Shown here: positions 29,876-41,234 of the stretch, one piece after another
Numbering within the stretch: position 1 is the first letter of the stretch
How the letters are laid out: each line of letters opens with the position of its first letter
DNA from: Ischnura elegans
Lineage: Eukaryota > Arthropoda > Insecta > Odonata > Coenagrionidae
Reading direction: 5' to 3'
DNA: 64,000 bases
NCBI RefSeq assembly: GCF_921293095.1
Contig: NC_060254.1
Location: 2,852,001-2,916,000, forward strand
Made by a program: the position numbers and the translations under genes
The notes under the pieces: model-generated
Told to the model about the DNA's origin: nothing
What the model saw: only the letters and a program-made list of their open reading frames with translations
Databases searched by the model: none

Positions 29876-30893
29876 CGAATCACCTTGGATAAGAGTTATT
29901 TAATTATTGGAGTTACTGGCATCAGCTATCCAGGGCTAACATTTCATGGCATAATTTTTCTCCACCCTGCATAGCCACCGGCAAAGGTACGGACCGACAT
30001 CGGTCGTGATTGGCATAAGGAGTGATCGACCGTTCGCGATGGACATTAGCATTCGAGTGAATGGTGAACGGCGATCGACGTCACTGAAACACGACCGACA
30101 TTATTCATCAGGAGAGCCAAGCCACCACTTATCGCCGCATCACTGGCGTATTGGGTTAATAGAATCCCGGATCGGATTCGATGGCGTCGTTTTGCTTCCC
30201 TCTCCTGAACGGGTCGCATGCTGTCTCTGCGACTAGTGCACTTAGCGATAAGAGTGGCGTTTATTTCAAATCGCCAATCTGGCGACCGTTGTGTTTGGCT
30301 CTCGAAGCACGTTTCATATTAATCCTTCTTCTTCCCTCTCAGTCCGTCCAGGAGATTCCTTCCCTCCCACGCTCTCAAATTAGGCCGCTCTCTTTCCGCT
30401 AGCCCTTTGCCACCAAACATCATCCTCCTCCTCCCACGCGCAAAATCACCTCCCACTCCACACAACGTCTCCCCCATCCCACCCTCCCACCACACACCAT
30501 TACATCCCCCTCCCCCTTTCCATCAAATTCCTTCGAGTTGCGAGTGCCCCTTCCCAACGACACAAACGCCCCCCCCCCCTCATTCCATTTCTGGCTCGGC
30601 CAATCGGATGCTCCGTGGCGACCCCTGGGGGAAGGGGTTCCAACCAATGGGGAGACGCGCGCTTTCTCTCGTCGCCGTGGAGGCCGCCACGGTCTCTCTC
30701 TGATTCGATGCGCACCTGAGTCGCTCCGATGCCGTTCGCCTTGTCGCTCCTCGCTTGTTCCGTCACAGCCGCAGAATCGCCGTATCAACCTCAGCAGCGA
30801 ATGCAGATAGACAAGAGCCCTACGAAGGACTGATGAGTAATCGAAACTGAGGCCAACATAAAAAAATTGGAATGGAGGAATTGGAAAGAAAGG
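29876..30893. other. CpG-rich non-coding stretch, no supported gene
   Basis: 30000-30830 is GC- and CpG-rich compared with its AT-rich neighbours, with C-rich low complexity at 30410-30580. Overlapping open frames on both strands are proline- or arginine-rich and lack domains. A promoter or regulatory island is possible; no TATA or clear initiator decides it. Confidence 0.4.
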
Positions 30894-31009
30894 AATAAAA
30901 CTTTGTAAGGTTCACGATTATTTTAATATGGGCACGACCCGGGTTTCGTAACGTAGTTACACCCTCAGGTCTCATATTTAAATAATGGTGAACCTTACAA
31001 AGTTTTATT
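30894..31009 (-). mobile_element. Penelope-type hammerhead-like fragment in a hairpin
   Basis: Perfect 22-bp inverted arms (30894-30915 and 30988-31009, containing ACTTTGTAAGGTTCAC) enclose a block that on the minus strand reads CTGAGGGTGTAAC, TACGTTAC, GAAACCCGGGTC. This is the PLE pattern CTGA...stem (GTAAC/GTTAC)...GAAAC...GTC. It is a different PLE family from that at 12-19 kb. Confidence 0.5.
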
Positions 31010-32954
31010 CCTTTATTTTCAATATGGAGAGGTTTCATAAAGTGAAGCCTGAAGTTATCAGTTATATTATGGAATGGAAAAAGTTAACGATAGCATAATA
31101 TCTATCCTTCGATAACAAAAGAACCAGATGCTTCTCTTTATTCGTAAGCATTAAATGTGATGGAAATAAAAGATAAAGGTGGAAAAACCAGAGCCCTCAC
31201 CAGAAAATATTTCTTTCTTTTTTTTGAAAGGGGTGCATTTTTAGAGAATCGCCTCGATATGTTTCACTTGTTGACCTCACGGATAACATTCAGGGTCGTT
31301 TTTACCCCCTGACCCCATCACTACGTACAAAAGTTATGATTCTGAAGATTTTGAAAGCAAAATAACTTTTCACTCTTTGAAGCGCGATCTTCGTAATATA
31401 AATAATTGGAAATGAAATATCTATAATTGCACTCATCCTTCGTATTATAGTATTCAGTGTCTTTGGTGCGCCAGCTTACGGATAACGTTGCACATTTTAA
31501 GCACAAATATGAACGTTTATAAATTTAAAACCTTCTAGTCACTACAAATAATGAAAATAAAATCATTTCTACCAATCTATGAGCAACGTCTGTTTAGGAA
31601 TCTTTCAACTGCAATTGCGTAAATATTGGTGTAAACAAAACAAGTACGACACTCCGCCCGATAGATTACGCACAGCGATTAGTAAATTCCATCAAACCAA
31701 GCAATAGGGTTTAAAAATTGCTACCAAGCAAGCAAGCACTCCCGCAAAGTTAATCATCACTCCGATGAAATTCACCACACTCTGAAGCGTATCGAATTTA
31801 TTCAGTTATTTTTAGCCAACCTGTTTCGTACAATCGGTCAAATTATGAAATGTTCGATAATATTTATCAAGAATGTTCGATGAAATCTTTGCATTTTTAA
31901 TTTCTTCGTTATTTGCATCAGAGTTTAAGTATATTTAACAAAACTACTCCTTATCATTCCAGTTTTTAATAAATATTTTGGTCCGTGTTTAGTTAAACCA
32001 AATAGTTGGATTCACATTCTCATTGGTGGATATAAGCGAAGGCAAGAGAGGCGGACGCTTAGGACTCTATACCACAGAAAGTTCCACCATTTGCTATTTA
32101 CTATAAAGCTATTTAAAATTGGTGAGGCACTTCATGGGCAGAGTCCTGTAAATTTAAATCAATTGTTTAATTTAATAATAAAAAACACAATTATTAAGTT
32201 TTTTTTTCTCAAGATGCTACCATTGGAGTCTGAGTGTATCTTCTTGTCGTCTCGAGCATTGAATGACTCGTCGAGCGATTCTTTAGAAGATCCAATATTC
32301 TCCGAATGAGGAATTTTCATCGGGAAATGCAGGAGTGCTGTCAGCAGTGAGTGAGGGGAAGGTGGAGAAGGGCGGATACTAGGACCCGAAGCGAAAAATC
32401 TGCGTTAGATCGTATCCATCGGGAAAGCCTTTTGTCACCTGTTAAAAACTAACTTGTGGTCTGGCTTGAGGGCCCCTGAATGCGCAGAACTATAGCGAAT
32501 GGAGGGGAAAGTGGCTGTGGATGGGGAACTTTGGAGGGGAGGCGAAGCATGCATAGACCTCGAATGAAGACGTGCAATAATGGAAATTTCAACGTGCGGT
32601 CAACTTGAAAAGTTTCAGGACAAAGTTTGTGGCGCCACTTCTGCTTCTCAAGAAAATGTAGGTTCCCTTGCTCCTTTTGTTTTCCTTGCCTACGCACTTC
32701 AAATATTTTCTTTACTCGTGAAGATTAATATGCACTCAGAGGGTGGAGGTACTTACAATTGTATCATTCTGTTTCGATTTATGTTAGATTTAATGATCAT
32801 TGCATTTCCCGCGAACTTTCTCCGGTTTTCATTGTTGGTGTGTATTTAAAGTATTATGACTAGATGTACGTGAAAATCGCACTTTCATTGTTATTTTATT
32901 GCACTTTCAATAACAGTTTATCGCATTTTGTAGCGTCTATTTTTTATTTTCATA
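31010..32954. other. No supported gene
   Basis: About 1.9 kb of AT-rich DNA. 32617-32668 ('aggacaaagtttgtggcgcc' onward) resembles 46281-46332, a short dispersed repeat. No coding recognised. Confidence 0.5.
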
Positions 32955-33269
32955 ATGAGAAGAATGATGAAGATAAAATGGATTGACCGTGTGAGTAACC
33001 AGGAAGTGCTAAGGAGAGTAGGAGAAAAGAGAAGCCTCCTAAAAACATTAAACAGAAGAAGGGAAAACTTAGTTGGCCACATTTTGAGGCACGATGGTCT
33101 GATGAAGACAATCGTTGAAGGACAAGTGGAAGGGAAAAAGGGCAGGGGACGGCCCCGAATGAGTTATATAGGACAGGTTATAAAGGATGTAAAAGAGAAT
33201 AAATATGTAGCTATGAAGAGATTAGCGGATAGGAGAGAGAAATGGAGAGCTGCGTCAAACCAATCTTAG
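32955..33269 (+). pseudogene. RTE-like LINE ORF C-terminus
   Basis: 104 codons: NQEVLRRVGEKRSLLKTLNR, NLVGHILRHDGLMKTIVEGQ, GKKGRGRPRMSYIGQVIKDV and ending KWRAASNQS. This is the C-terminal tail seen on many arthropod 'endonuclease-reverse transcriptase' proteins ('GHilRHn.ll...leGk.eGkr.rGRPr..yl.qi'). The RT domain is absent. The frame is open; a short (ATG)n-type tail follows at 33280-33295. Related minus-strand copies lie at 52742-52912 and 54398-54710. Confidence 0.75.
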
Positions 33270-33299
33270 GATTGTTGAATAATGATGATGATGAGGTAT

Positions 33300-34373
33300 A
33301 TGACGATAAAATGCCGTGAAACACAGTTATATGACAAAATACAGAATATTTTAAATAATTATGTTGTTGAACAATAATAAATTAAGGAATAAGAAATAAA
33401 GTGGCGGAGGTGTAGCTTGCCCGCGCCCACTTGTAATTCGCGGCCACATAGAGTCCCAGCCTACTAGCAGCTGGCCAGTTGGTCACATGCTTTAAGCGGT
33501 GGGTGTCGGCGGAGCATTTAAACTGCGCTCGGCACAAAATGTACGAATTTTGCCGTCGAAAAGGCAAACCTGCGTAAAATATCATAAAAGTCTTGTCATC
33601 GCATTTATTTGCGCACATCGCATCTACATCAAATTTATCGCATTTGCGATGTTCTCGCATCTCCAATTATGACACCATTTCTGCTAGCAGTTGCGGTGGC
33701 CTAGTGGAGTAAACGTGCTGCTTAAATGGTAATGGTTTTTAAATCTAGTCCCCGGTCGAACTCGCCGTCTGCATAATGTCTGCGCCGGCAATGAGGTCGC
33801 AATCCGGACACCATTTAATTTTCAAACATGGATGGTTAGAAAAAAATCATTATCGGGAGAGGAGTGAGTTTTTCTCTCTCTCAAGAGACCGTGGGAGTAT
33901 TCAGCTTCGAAAGACAGAGGGGGCGTTATATGTCAGGTCTCTGGCGATCGCTTATACGAGGGCGCATTCGACGGTCAAAAAGGACCCCCCGCAGAGCGTG
34001 GGAGGCTCCGCTTTTTTTAGGAATGGAAAAAAACTATGGGAGGTGGTGTTTTTTTTCTTGGGATCTTGTTTGTTGTAGCCGGTGTTCGTGACTCGAATGA
34101 AAAGGTCGTGTAAGAGGGCGTCGAAGAGATAGCAATGAATATTCAAAAGGGAGGGAAGGTTAGCAGCGGGAGGTGCCTACACGGTGGCTATGTTTTTTAT
34201 GAGGAGGTGAGGGGTAGTTGAAAGAGCAGGCGGGGTCGAATTAAGGCGAGGGAGGAAGGCTGCAGTTTTTTTTATGCGGCCATTTTCGTATAAAAAATCG
34301 TGCGGACCTACATGTGTGAAACAAGTGATGAAATCATCCTATTTTCCCTTGGCGTACACTGCCAGAGATGTCT
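33300..34373. other. No supported gene; possible tRNA-derived SINE scrap
   Basis: 33691-33775 has a perfect A-box-like TGGCCTAGTGG and a weak B-box region ('ggtttttaaatctagtcc') and reads like a decayed tRNA-derived SINE head. The remainder, including a GC-rich part near 33900-34250, has no recognisable coding. Confidence 0.35.
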
Positions 34374-34381
34374 ACAGGTCC
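34374..34381. repeat. Target-site duplication of the MULE (left)
   Basis: ACAGGTCC at 34374-34381 is repeated at 35363-35370. Mutator-like elements usually make 8-10 bp duplications. Confidence 0.75.
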
Positions 34382-35362
34382 CGTACCCGACCGTTTTCCC
34401 GAATCGTTTTTTCCGACGACCTTTTTCCCGAAAGAATTTTTTCCCGTATCGTAACGCGTCCTCTTTCCCGAAAGCTTTTTTCCCGAAACCCTTTTCTCCG
34501 AAACATTTTTTACCGAACATCTTATTTCCCGATTGTATAAAAATGAGTTCATATTTTTCATAACCAAATATATTCATACACAAGATGCATCATTTTTTTA
34601 GAAAATTATGTTGTGCGCGATAGCTCTAAGAAATTTAAGAAAATTCCTATCGTTCTTGTAATCTTCATATTCTTCTACAACCGATTTCAGCCTCTCGTGC
34701 ATGTCGTACCATTTCTTTTTTGGCCTGCCCTTGATACTTTTCCCAACACTTAATTCAATCAAGGCTATCTCTGTGTCAGCTTGTTCTTTCTGCAGCTCTT
34801 TTACAGCTGAGTATAAATCCGGGTGGTTTTCCCGACTAGTAACCCGAAGCGGTTATTCCAACCTTTAGATGCATTATTTGTTGTTGCATAACCTGCTTTT
34901 GTAGCTTCATGTTGATTCCATAGACTAGGAGGATATCAAGGAGGAACAGCGCGTCGTCTGCCAACAGCTTTTACACCAATAACGTATGTTTCTTAAAAAT
35001 ATTTCATAATTGGCTCAAGTCTGGGAATATTTTTATCCGCGTACTTTCTTAGAAGCTCGAAAGTTGTTTCAACGTCTTCAACTGGAACAAACGCTAAAGC
35101 TGCCATCATATGAACTGTCGTTTTGAGGGTTCTATCTGTTGGGTCATTGTAAGGGACTTGGAGTCCCACTTGTTGAATTTTACGATAAATAGCTTGTTTT
35201 TTATACAATCGGGAAATAAGGTGTTCGGTAAAAATGTTTCGGAGAAAAGGGTTTCGGGAAAAAAGCTTTCGGGAAAAAGGTTATTCGGGAAAAATGGATT
35301 CGGAAAAAAAGTTCGGGAAAAAGGTCGTCGGAAAAAACGATTCGGGAAAAAGGTGGGGAATC
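34382..35362 (-). mobile_element. Mutator-like (MULE) transposon remnant with repeat-built ends
   Basis: 981 bp bounded by the ACAGGTCC duplication. Terminal inverted repeats of about 162 bp (34382-34543 and 35199-35362) consist of about ten degenerate 13-16 bp units around TCGGGAAAAA (right end; complement at left). The interior, on the minus strand, encodes the last part of a MULE transposase. The transposase start and DDE core are missing, so it is a deletion derivative that could only move in trans. Confidence 0.8.
34840..35208 (-). pseudogene. MULE transposase C-terminal fragment
   Basis: The frame from 35208 to 34993 reads AIYRKIQQVGLQVPYNDPTD, 'TVHMMAALAFVPVEDVETTF' and LEPIMKYF. After a frame break it continues with RRRAVPP, YPPSLWNQHEAT and ATTNNASKGWNNRF. 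These are the conserved landmarks at the end of MULE transposases in animals ('l.ALAFvP...v...f..l', 'fp..lWn......r.R.TNn.eGwn..f'). It begins right at the inner edge of the right inverted repeat. Confidence 0.75.
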
Positions 35363-35370
35363 ACAGGTCC

Positions 35371-37116
35371 TCTGAAGTTTCGGGTGTTTGACAGGGGGTT
35401 GGTTTACACCCATCATGCACAACACACACTGCATCCAGGGTCAGTAACATGCGACCTCGGAAGCAATCCCATACGGCCCGCGTCACTGATAACAGCTATC
35501 GATGCTTTTATGATTAATAGGCTTGCGCGTTTTGTTAATTGCATAATTCCACTCACAATGATTATCTGCAAATATATTGGGGAAATATGGTCGGCGAGGA
35601 AAGGCAGCTTCTAGAAGACAAACGGAAGGTATGAATGAGAGGAGTACTTAGCGGGGAGGGGATGTTGAGAACGGTGTTAGATTGTTGGGTAAACGAGGGA
35701 GAGGAAGGAATGTGATTGGATTTTGAGACAGAATGAAAGGAAGTGGGCCTTGAGACAGCCCGGATACTTCTCAAGTACTCCATGTATCCTAATCGATAGA
35801 ATACTTTAACAATAATTATAATAGAGAAAATGCTGGTATTAGCGGCATTGCTAATATGAAAAGTCAGCCGGAGGCTTGGATATCAATGAAAAGACGCGGC
35901 TTGCGGCAAAAAATGTTTGACTACCCACCTTTCCCTTACGGAATGGTTTCTGGTTAACGCCAAATGCAAAGCTATGAATTGTTTACCTATCTTTTCCACA
36001 TGCGCACAAAGTAATCAAGCAAACCGTCAAACACAGTGTATTAAAATTTAGTTGTTTTTTAGCTTTCTTGACGGCTTGTCCAGGGCTCACTTTTATATTG
36101 TGGATAGCAGGACTGAATGAAATGTCTTTTTTAAATCCTACTCCTCCTTCCACGATTCTTTGTTTGAGATCACAAGACAAGTAATATAAGCGCTGGAAGG
36201 AATGACTACAACTCTACGCATTCAAAAATCGTCTTGATTCCGAAGTGGTCAAATCATGCGGTAATTTTCCCGTTAGTATAACCAAGTCTTGTGCTAATAT
36301 TTTATATAAAATCCTTCATAACCCGTAGGGAACAAGTATCTGATGCTAAAATGTCTTAACGGATGATTCATTGATAATTTTTTGACTAATAACGACGTTC
36401 AGCGATCAGTCTGGACAATCGCTGTCCATACCAACATTTTATAAACTCGAGTTCGAACGCTTCAAAATAGCTTCGATCATGGAAATTGCTTGAAGGGTAT
36501 GGTTTTTATATGCGTTCATACTCGAGTCTCTACTGGTCCGCACAGTAGATCTCGGACTCACTCGCGTGTTTTTATAGATATAGTACCTAGGGTTACATAT
36601 GTTTTTTTTATGGGGACAAGGGCTTTCTAATCGTTCTCTTGCCAACCCACCCCAGCATATGTTCCACGGAGGGGTGGGATGGGGTGGTAGTTATGTGCGC
36701 AGCGGGAAGTCTTAGTCCACACTCCACCCTTTTCTTGCTCGCGTCTCAATTATGAAGCGACGAGCGCGGTGGTCTTCATCCCGCGGTGCGTCGTGTGTGT
36801 GAAATGCCGAACGATGAAAAAAGATGCAATCCCCTCTCCTGCTCTCCCGAGGGCTTTTTTTCTCTCTCCAAGTTCGTTTTAATGACGGGAACTGCTGAAG
36901 AGTCTGCGTCGGAGAACTATCCCAACGACTCTTGGAGGCCTTGTGTCACGTGGCACGCGAGTACTCGGGATCATCGCCGGCTATCGTTCCTTTTTTTGCA
37001 AAATGGTACTCCCCAACCCCCGTGGGTCATCTCAGAGTAAGGATTGCGTAGTGAATGGCGGCGAGTGAGATGTTTGGGTTCTGCGCATGGATTGAGTCAG
37101 GGAAACGGAAGGTTAC
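35371..37116. other. No supported gene
   Basis: Mixed-composition DNA. 36660-37040 is somewhat GC-rich with open frames lacking domains. Nothing recognised. Confidence 0.5.
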
Positions 37117-38140
37117 GTGTGTACGTCATTGTATGACTCCCAAGCTCTCGTTTGTTCCTTTAATACTTGCTCCATGAATGAATTGAAAATCACTGGTGAT
37201 AGGTTGCACCCTTGCCGAACCCCTTTGTTAATTTTTATCCCTCTATATATTTCTTTCTTCTTTTGTAAGCTGTTGGTACCGGGTCCCTGTGGAGCTTGGG
37301 GTTTTCCGGGTTACGAGACCCCTTTAAAAGATGCGCCAAAAACGAGTAAAATATAAATAAAACGATAATATGCGTACTATTTTTGAGTCCTAAAAATCAC
37401 GTTTTCATAATCGAAAATCCCTAAAATTTTCCGGACCCTCCTTTGCCCTGGGGTGTTTTCCTTAAACCCCGGCAGGGGCCCCAAATCTCTGATGAACCCC
37501 CCAAGGACAAGGACAAGCATTTCAAAATCCAGGCTGCGGCACTAGATCATTCATCTGTCATTGTGGTCTAATCCAAGTTCTACATGGTAATAAAAATCTG
37601 ATTCCATTTGACATTATCGAAATGCTTGTCCAAGTCCACGAAGGCTATATACCCACAACGGCTGGCACAAGTGGATCATTTTCTTAATCTCTAGTCACAC
37701 GCATAGAATTATCTCCCTTATCCCTCTAGTTTTCCTTATTACAAATTTATTTTCTGACAAATTTTCTTCGATGTTGCCTTCGATCCGTCTCCTTCCTATC
37801 CAAGAGGACGTTTAGACATGAGATACTAAGGTCAACTATGCTCCTCACATATGTCTAACCTTGCCCATTTCCGTATGGTCACCATTTTGCTCCAGTCTTC
37901 TGGAAGCTTTCCAGATTCGTAGCAGTCTCCAATTATTCAATGTCATGCAATATTATATCTAGAGCTTTCATTATCTCTCCGCTGAGCTAATCTTCTCTGT
38001 TCGATTCCTTCATTCTTTAAGTCTCTAACGGCTCTCTCAAACGCTCTTCTTGGTATTCCTAGACCACGGTTGCCTTTCTCCACTTGGTCGTCTGGGTCTT
38101 TGATGGGTTCCGGGCCTCAGTATACTTCCTCTGCAGTCTT
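37117..38140 (-). pseudogene. RTE-like LINE reverse transcriptase, decayed and interrupted
   Basis: Minus strand, from right to left: FERAVRDLKNEGIEQ..., GKLPEDWSKMVTIRK (block before motif A), CEEHS...YLMS ('ceehRtIsLiS'), IAFVDLDKHFDNVKWNQ (motif A, near 37640-37590), then KGVRQGCNLSPVIFNSFMEQ (motif B', near 37230-37160). Between motifs A and B' lies a foreign stretch of about 240 bp (about 37262-37512) with 'ccccggcaggggcccc'-type ends. Many stops. Motif C is lost. Confidence 0.7.
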
Positions 38141-38184
38141 TTCTGGTCAGATTTTTTAATACTCCACGTGGACCTCAACGAATT

Positions 38185-38610
38185 TTGTTGCCGATTTATA
38201 TGAATTTTAAAATTGACTCAATAATAAGTAAATTATTCGTATCTAAAAGTACCATTTGTTGTGCATTTGATCTTCATCACCGGCCTCCAATACTAGGTCG
38301 TCAACGCTTCAAGTTTTTTTTCTGATCAGCATTTTCAGTCGTCCATGTTTCTGAAATTTAGGTAAATTTATTTGCCGATTCATATTTTAGAGAAAAAATT
38401 TAATCGATAATAGGACAGAGATTGGGGACAAAAATATTATTTATAATGTAATACTGATCTTCAGTGCCAACCCCAGTGCACCATGTCTAAAAAGGCTTTA
38501 AATATTTTCATTATCAAGGCATGTTTCTGATCCGCTGTCGAATTTTACTTCTGATTCATGATAGAGAAAAAAAGTAACCCGATAATAAGACAGTGATTGG
38601 TCCCTAATAA
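38185..38610. repeat. Diverged tandem repeat, about 180-bp period
   Basis: Blocks at 38188, 38372 and 38549 share, in order, 'ttgccgattcatat', 'agagaaaaaa' and 'cgataataagacagtgattgg' with many differences. Spacing is 184 and 177 bp. It is either a short satellite remnant or a repeated segment of an unknown element. Confidence 0.5.
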
Positions 38611-40549
38611 TCCCCGTTGCAAGCGTTAAGGCAAACGTTTTCGCCGCTAACAATGAAATTCACGTTTGAATTAGTTCACGTCGCTGTTAGCTTCATATTA
38701 TATTCGAATAAAATAATTGTTTTCCGGTCCACTACCCGTTTTGTCTGAGGCCATCGGAGCTGTGAGTTCCGTCCTGGGGGGGCACGCATCCCCTCGGATT
38801 TCCTATCTCCCCCCCCTCATTTCACAGCGTTGACTCCGGGATTGGCGCGCGCTCCGTGAAGTAAGCCGTGCAGGAAGGATTACCACACGGGGCAATGCGT
38901 GCATTGATCTTTTGCAGGAGAACATAGGGATGGAACAAATCCCCCCCGGCTTACTTGCTCAAGTAACGGCAAATTATTTCGAATCGTTGGAGCCATTGGT
39001 GGTATCGCGTCATAACCAATAGCATATTGTTCACTCTGTGTATTGTATTGTTTGACACCATCTTGGTTGACGATTGTGAAGAGTTAGCGCCGCGTATTCC
39101 AGGAAGAGACTCAATCCTTAGTGCTGACTAAAACTCGACTCGGTTGCTACGTTGGCATTACGAGACATCACTCGAGTCCCTACACAAACTGAGTCGCCAA
39201 ATTCAAAGATGTTCGCCGCCTTTGTATTTCGTTTTTAAAATGAATCATCGCTCGTAAAAATACTTCCACGAGAGATTTTGTGCTCGAGCGACGCTAGTTT
39301 TTGATGGGCTGGAGATCATGAATGAGAATAGTTTGAACAAATGCATTGTTTTACAAATTTTGTTTTATTCAACTCAAATTCAACTTTAGTTTTAGACCGG
39401 AGCCACCGAGGCGGAGTGAGGGTTGGGCTCTAGAATGTTGGCAAGGCTCTCGAATGGGGTCCTCGTTAATCTTTGCTTTTGGAATGTTTGATCGAAAAAT
39501 GAAGCTGACGCCTCTGATTTAAGCATTTTCAAATAAAAAAATTCTACGTGTCGGTTCTTCATTCAATTTCGATAAAAATAGGATTTTTAGTGATACGCTT
39601 TTTGAAAATTTCATTAAAAATTTATAATTTTCAAACGGGCTCAGTGACGAACCTTATCCACGTCGGTAAGATTGCCCACCTTATGTGCGTGGTTTAGATT
39701 GCCACTAAATAGAATAGTTCGCACGGTGTCTTTATGGTCGCAAATAAATTCGACAATTTTGTGAAAATGGTGCAACACTGAGTCAACCGTGGGGAATGCG
39801 TAAATGTTTAAAATGCCTATGCGTATTCATAAACTAATCAGCGACTAATTCTACCTAGGTTGTGCACTGATGGAAAGAATCAAGAAAGTGAGTGTTTTGA
39901 TCAGCATTATAGTTATCTTATAAGCAAAAAGTAGATTTATATTTAGGAAAATGATTTACAAAGTTATCATTTAGATGTTGGGGAATTTCTGATTTTGACC
40001 ATGATGTCTGAATTTTATTGAACAAGATAATGTTCCTGTTTATATATTTTACGTCCCAGGGATAAAATTTTAGCAATAAAACTATATTTTTTGCCACAAG
40101 TCCACAAAAAGGAAAATGACCTTGTCTAAATGTGTTTAAGTAAACTGAAAATAAAGATATTGAAAAGAGTTGTTCGTTCTGATTGATGAGATTAAATATT
40201 CACCTCTGCTCACGACACTAATTTTGTGCAAATCCTGGATATTCACATAAACATAAGAATATATGTTACCTACTTTACAAATGTACTATTTACTTTGCCC
40301 TCCCGCGTATCAAATTTTAAGCACATTATACCGTCAACCTGATAGGCAGGTGTGGCATAATTTGCTGAAACATAAAATAATGTGTTAAACCTAAATATTT
40401 CATTGCGAATAATATTTTAGGCATATTTATTATTAGCCCTTCCCGGAATATTTATTTTATACATTTGCCTAGAATGCGGGTGGATATTTATGCATTAAAT
40501 GCTGTTGAGTGGTGGCATATTTGCAGCCTGAACGCGATGAACTTTTAAT
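38611..40549. other. No supported gene
   Basis: 38750-39100 has a GC-richer patch with C- and G-runs. 39815-39850 matches the possible MITE near 8.2 kb. The remainder is AT-rich and unassigned. Confidence 0.5.
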
Positions 40550-40969
40550 TTGAACAGCGCTCGCGAAAACAGCGGGAGTGTGGCAGCACTTACGCAGGAC
40601 TCTTCTCCCTTATTATCCGACGTTTTGAAGCCAGCCATCAACACTGCTTTGCGTTCAGCCACGGCTGACAAAGGGGATTTGCAAACGGCTGTTATTTCAA
40701 GGCTCCGTGGATTCTCCTCATTAGGGGATGAGATGAACGCTCTTCATTGTATTCTGCACAGCCTCCCGGAGAGCGCAACAATGCAGCATTTTTTGTGTGA
40801 ACTCCCACCCTACGTACGTGGTGCCGTGCCCGTATTTCTAACTGCTATTGTCCGGATATATTTGCGCGAAATCTCGCTTGTTTTCCACGCGCCTTTGTCT
40901 CGAGTCGATCAATTCTGTTTTGTTTACCTGTCTTCAAAGTATTGTTTCTCGGATCGCAGAATTCCGTAA
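40550..40969 (+). CDS. Unidentified open reading frame (139 codons)
   Basis: The frame opens at TTG (no ATG until residue 61 of the frame) between an upstream TGA (40538-40540) and a stop at 40967-40969. The first 90 residues look protein-like and uncharged-helical: LLSDVLKPAINTALRSATAD, SRLRGFSSLGDEMNALHCIL, MQHFLCELPPYVRGAVPVFL. I recognise no domain. Its neighbours are non-coding and a second short frame (41043-41234) follows in the same orientation. It may be an internal exon, a decayed element or chance. Confidence 0.25.
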   Translation: MNSARENSGSVAALTQDSSPLLSDVLKPAINTALRSATADKGDLQTAVISRLRGFSSLGDEMNALHCILHSLPESATMQHFLCELPPYVRGAVPVFLTAIVRIYLREISLVFHAPLSRVDQFCFVYLSSKYCFSDRRIP

Positions 40970-41234
40970 TTGGAACGCCATCTGGCTATTTTAGCTCGCA
41001 ACGTGTTACTTATTTTACACCTATGTCATCGAGCATCGCCTGGTGACATCTGAAGTTAGCATCACAAACAAAATGTTTCCTAAATTAAGAGAGAGAAATA
41101 TTCTTCACTCTGACATCCATGAGGAGATTCTAGATTTCAATGGATTTTCTGATCTGATTGAGTTCACGGTGAAATTTGCAGACTTTGAGCAAATGTTCCT
41201 AATGCTAGACGATTTCCGTAATCATATGAATTAA

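Noticed and set aside
30407-30810. Proline-rich and arginine-rich open frames on both strands
   Set aside because: They overlap on both strands in C-rich low-complexity sequence; typical composition artefacts.
34274-34583. Phe/Pro/Arg-rich and Lys/Gly-rich frames over the MULE end
   Set aside because: Translation of the TCGGGAAAAA repeat array; not a protein.
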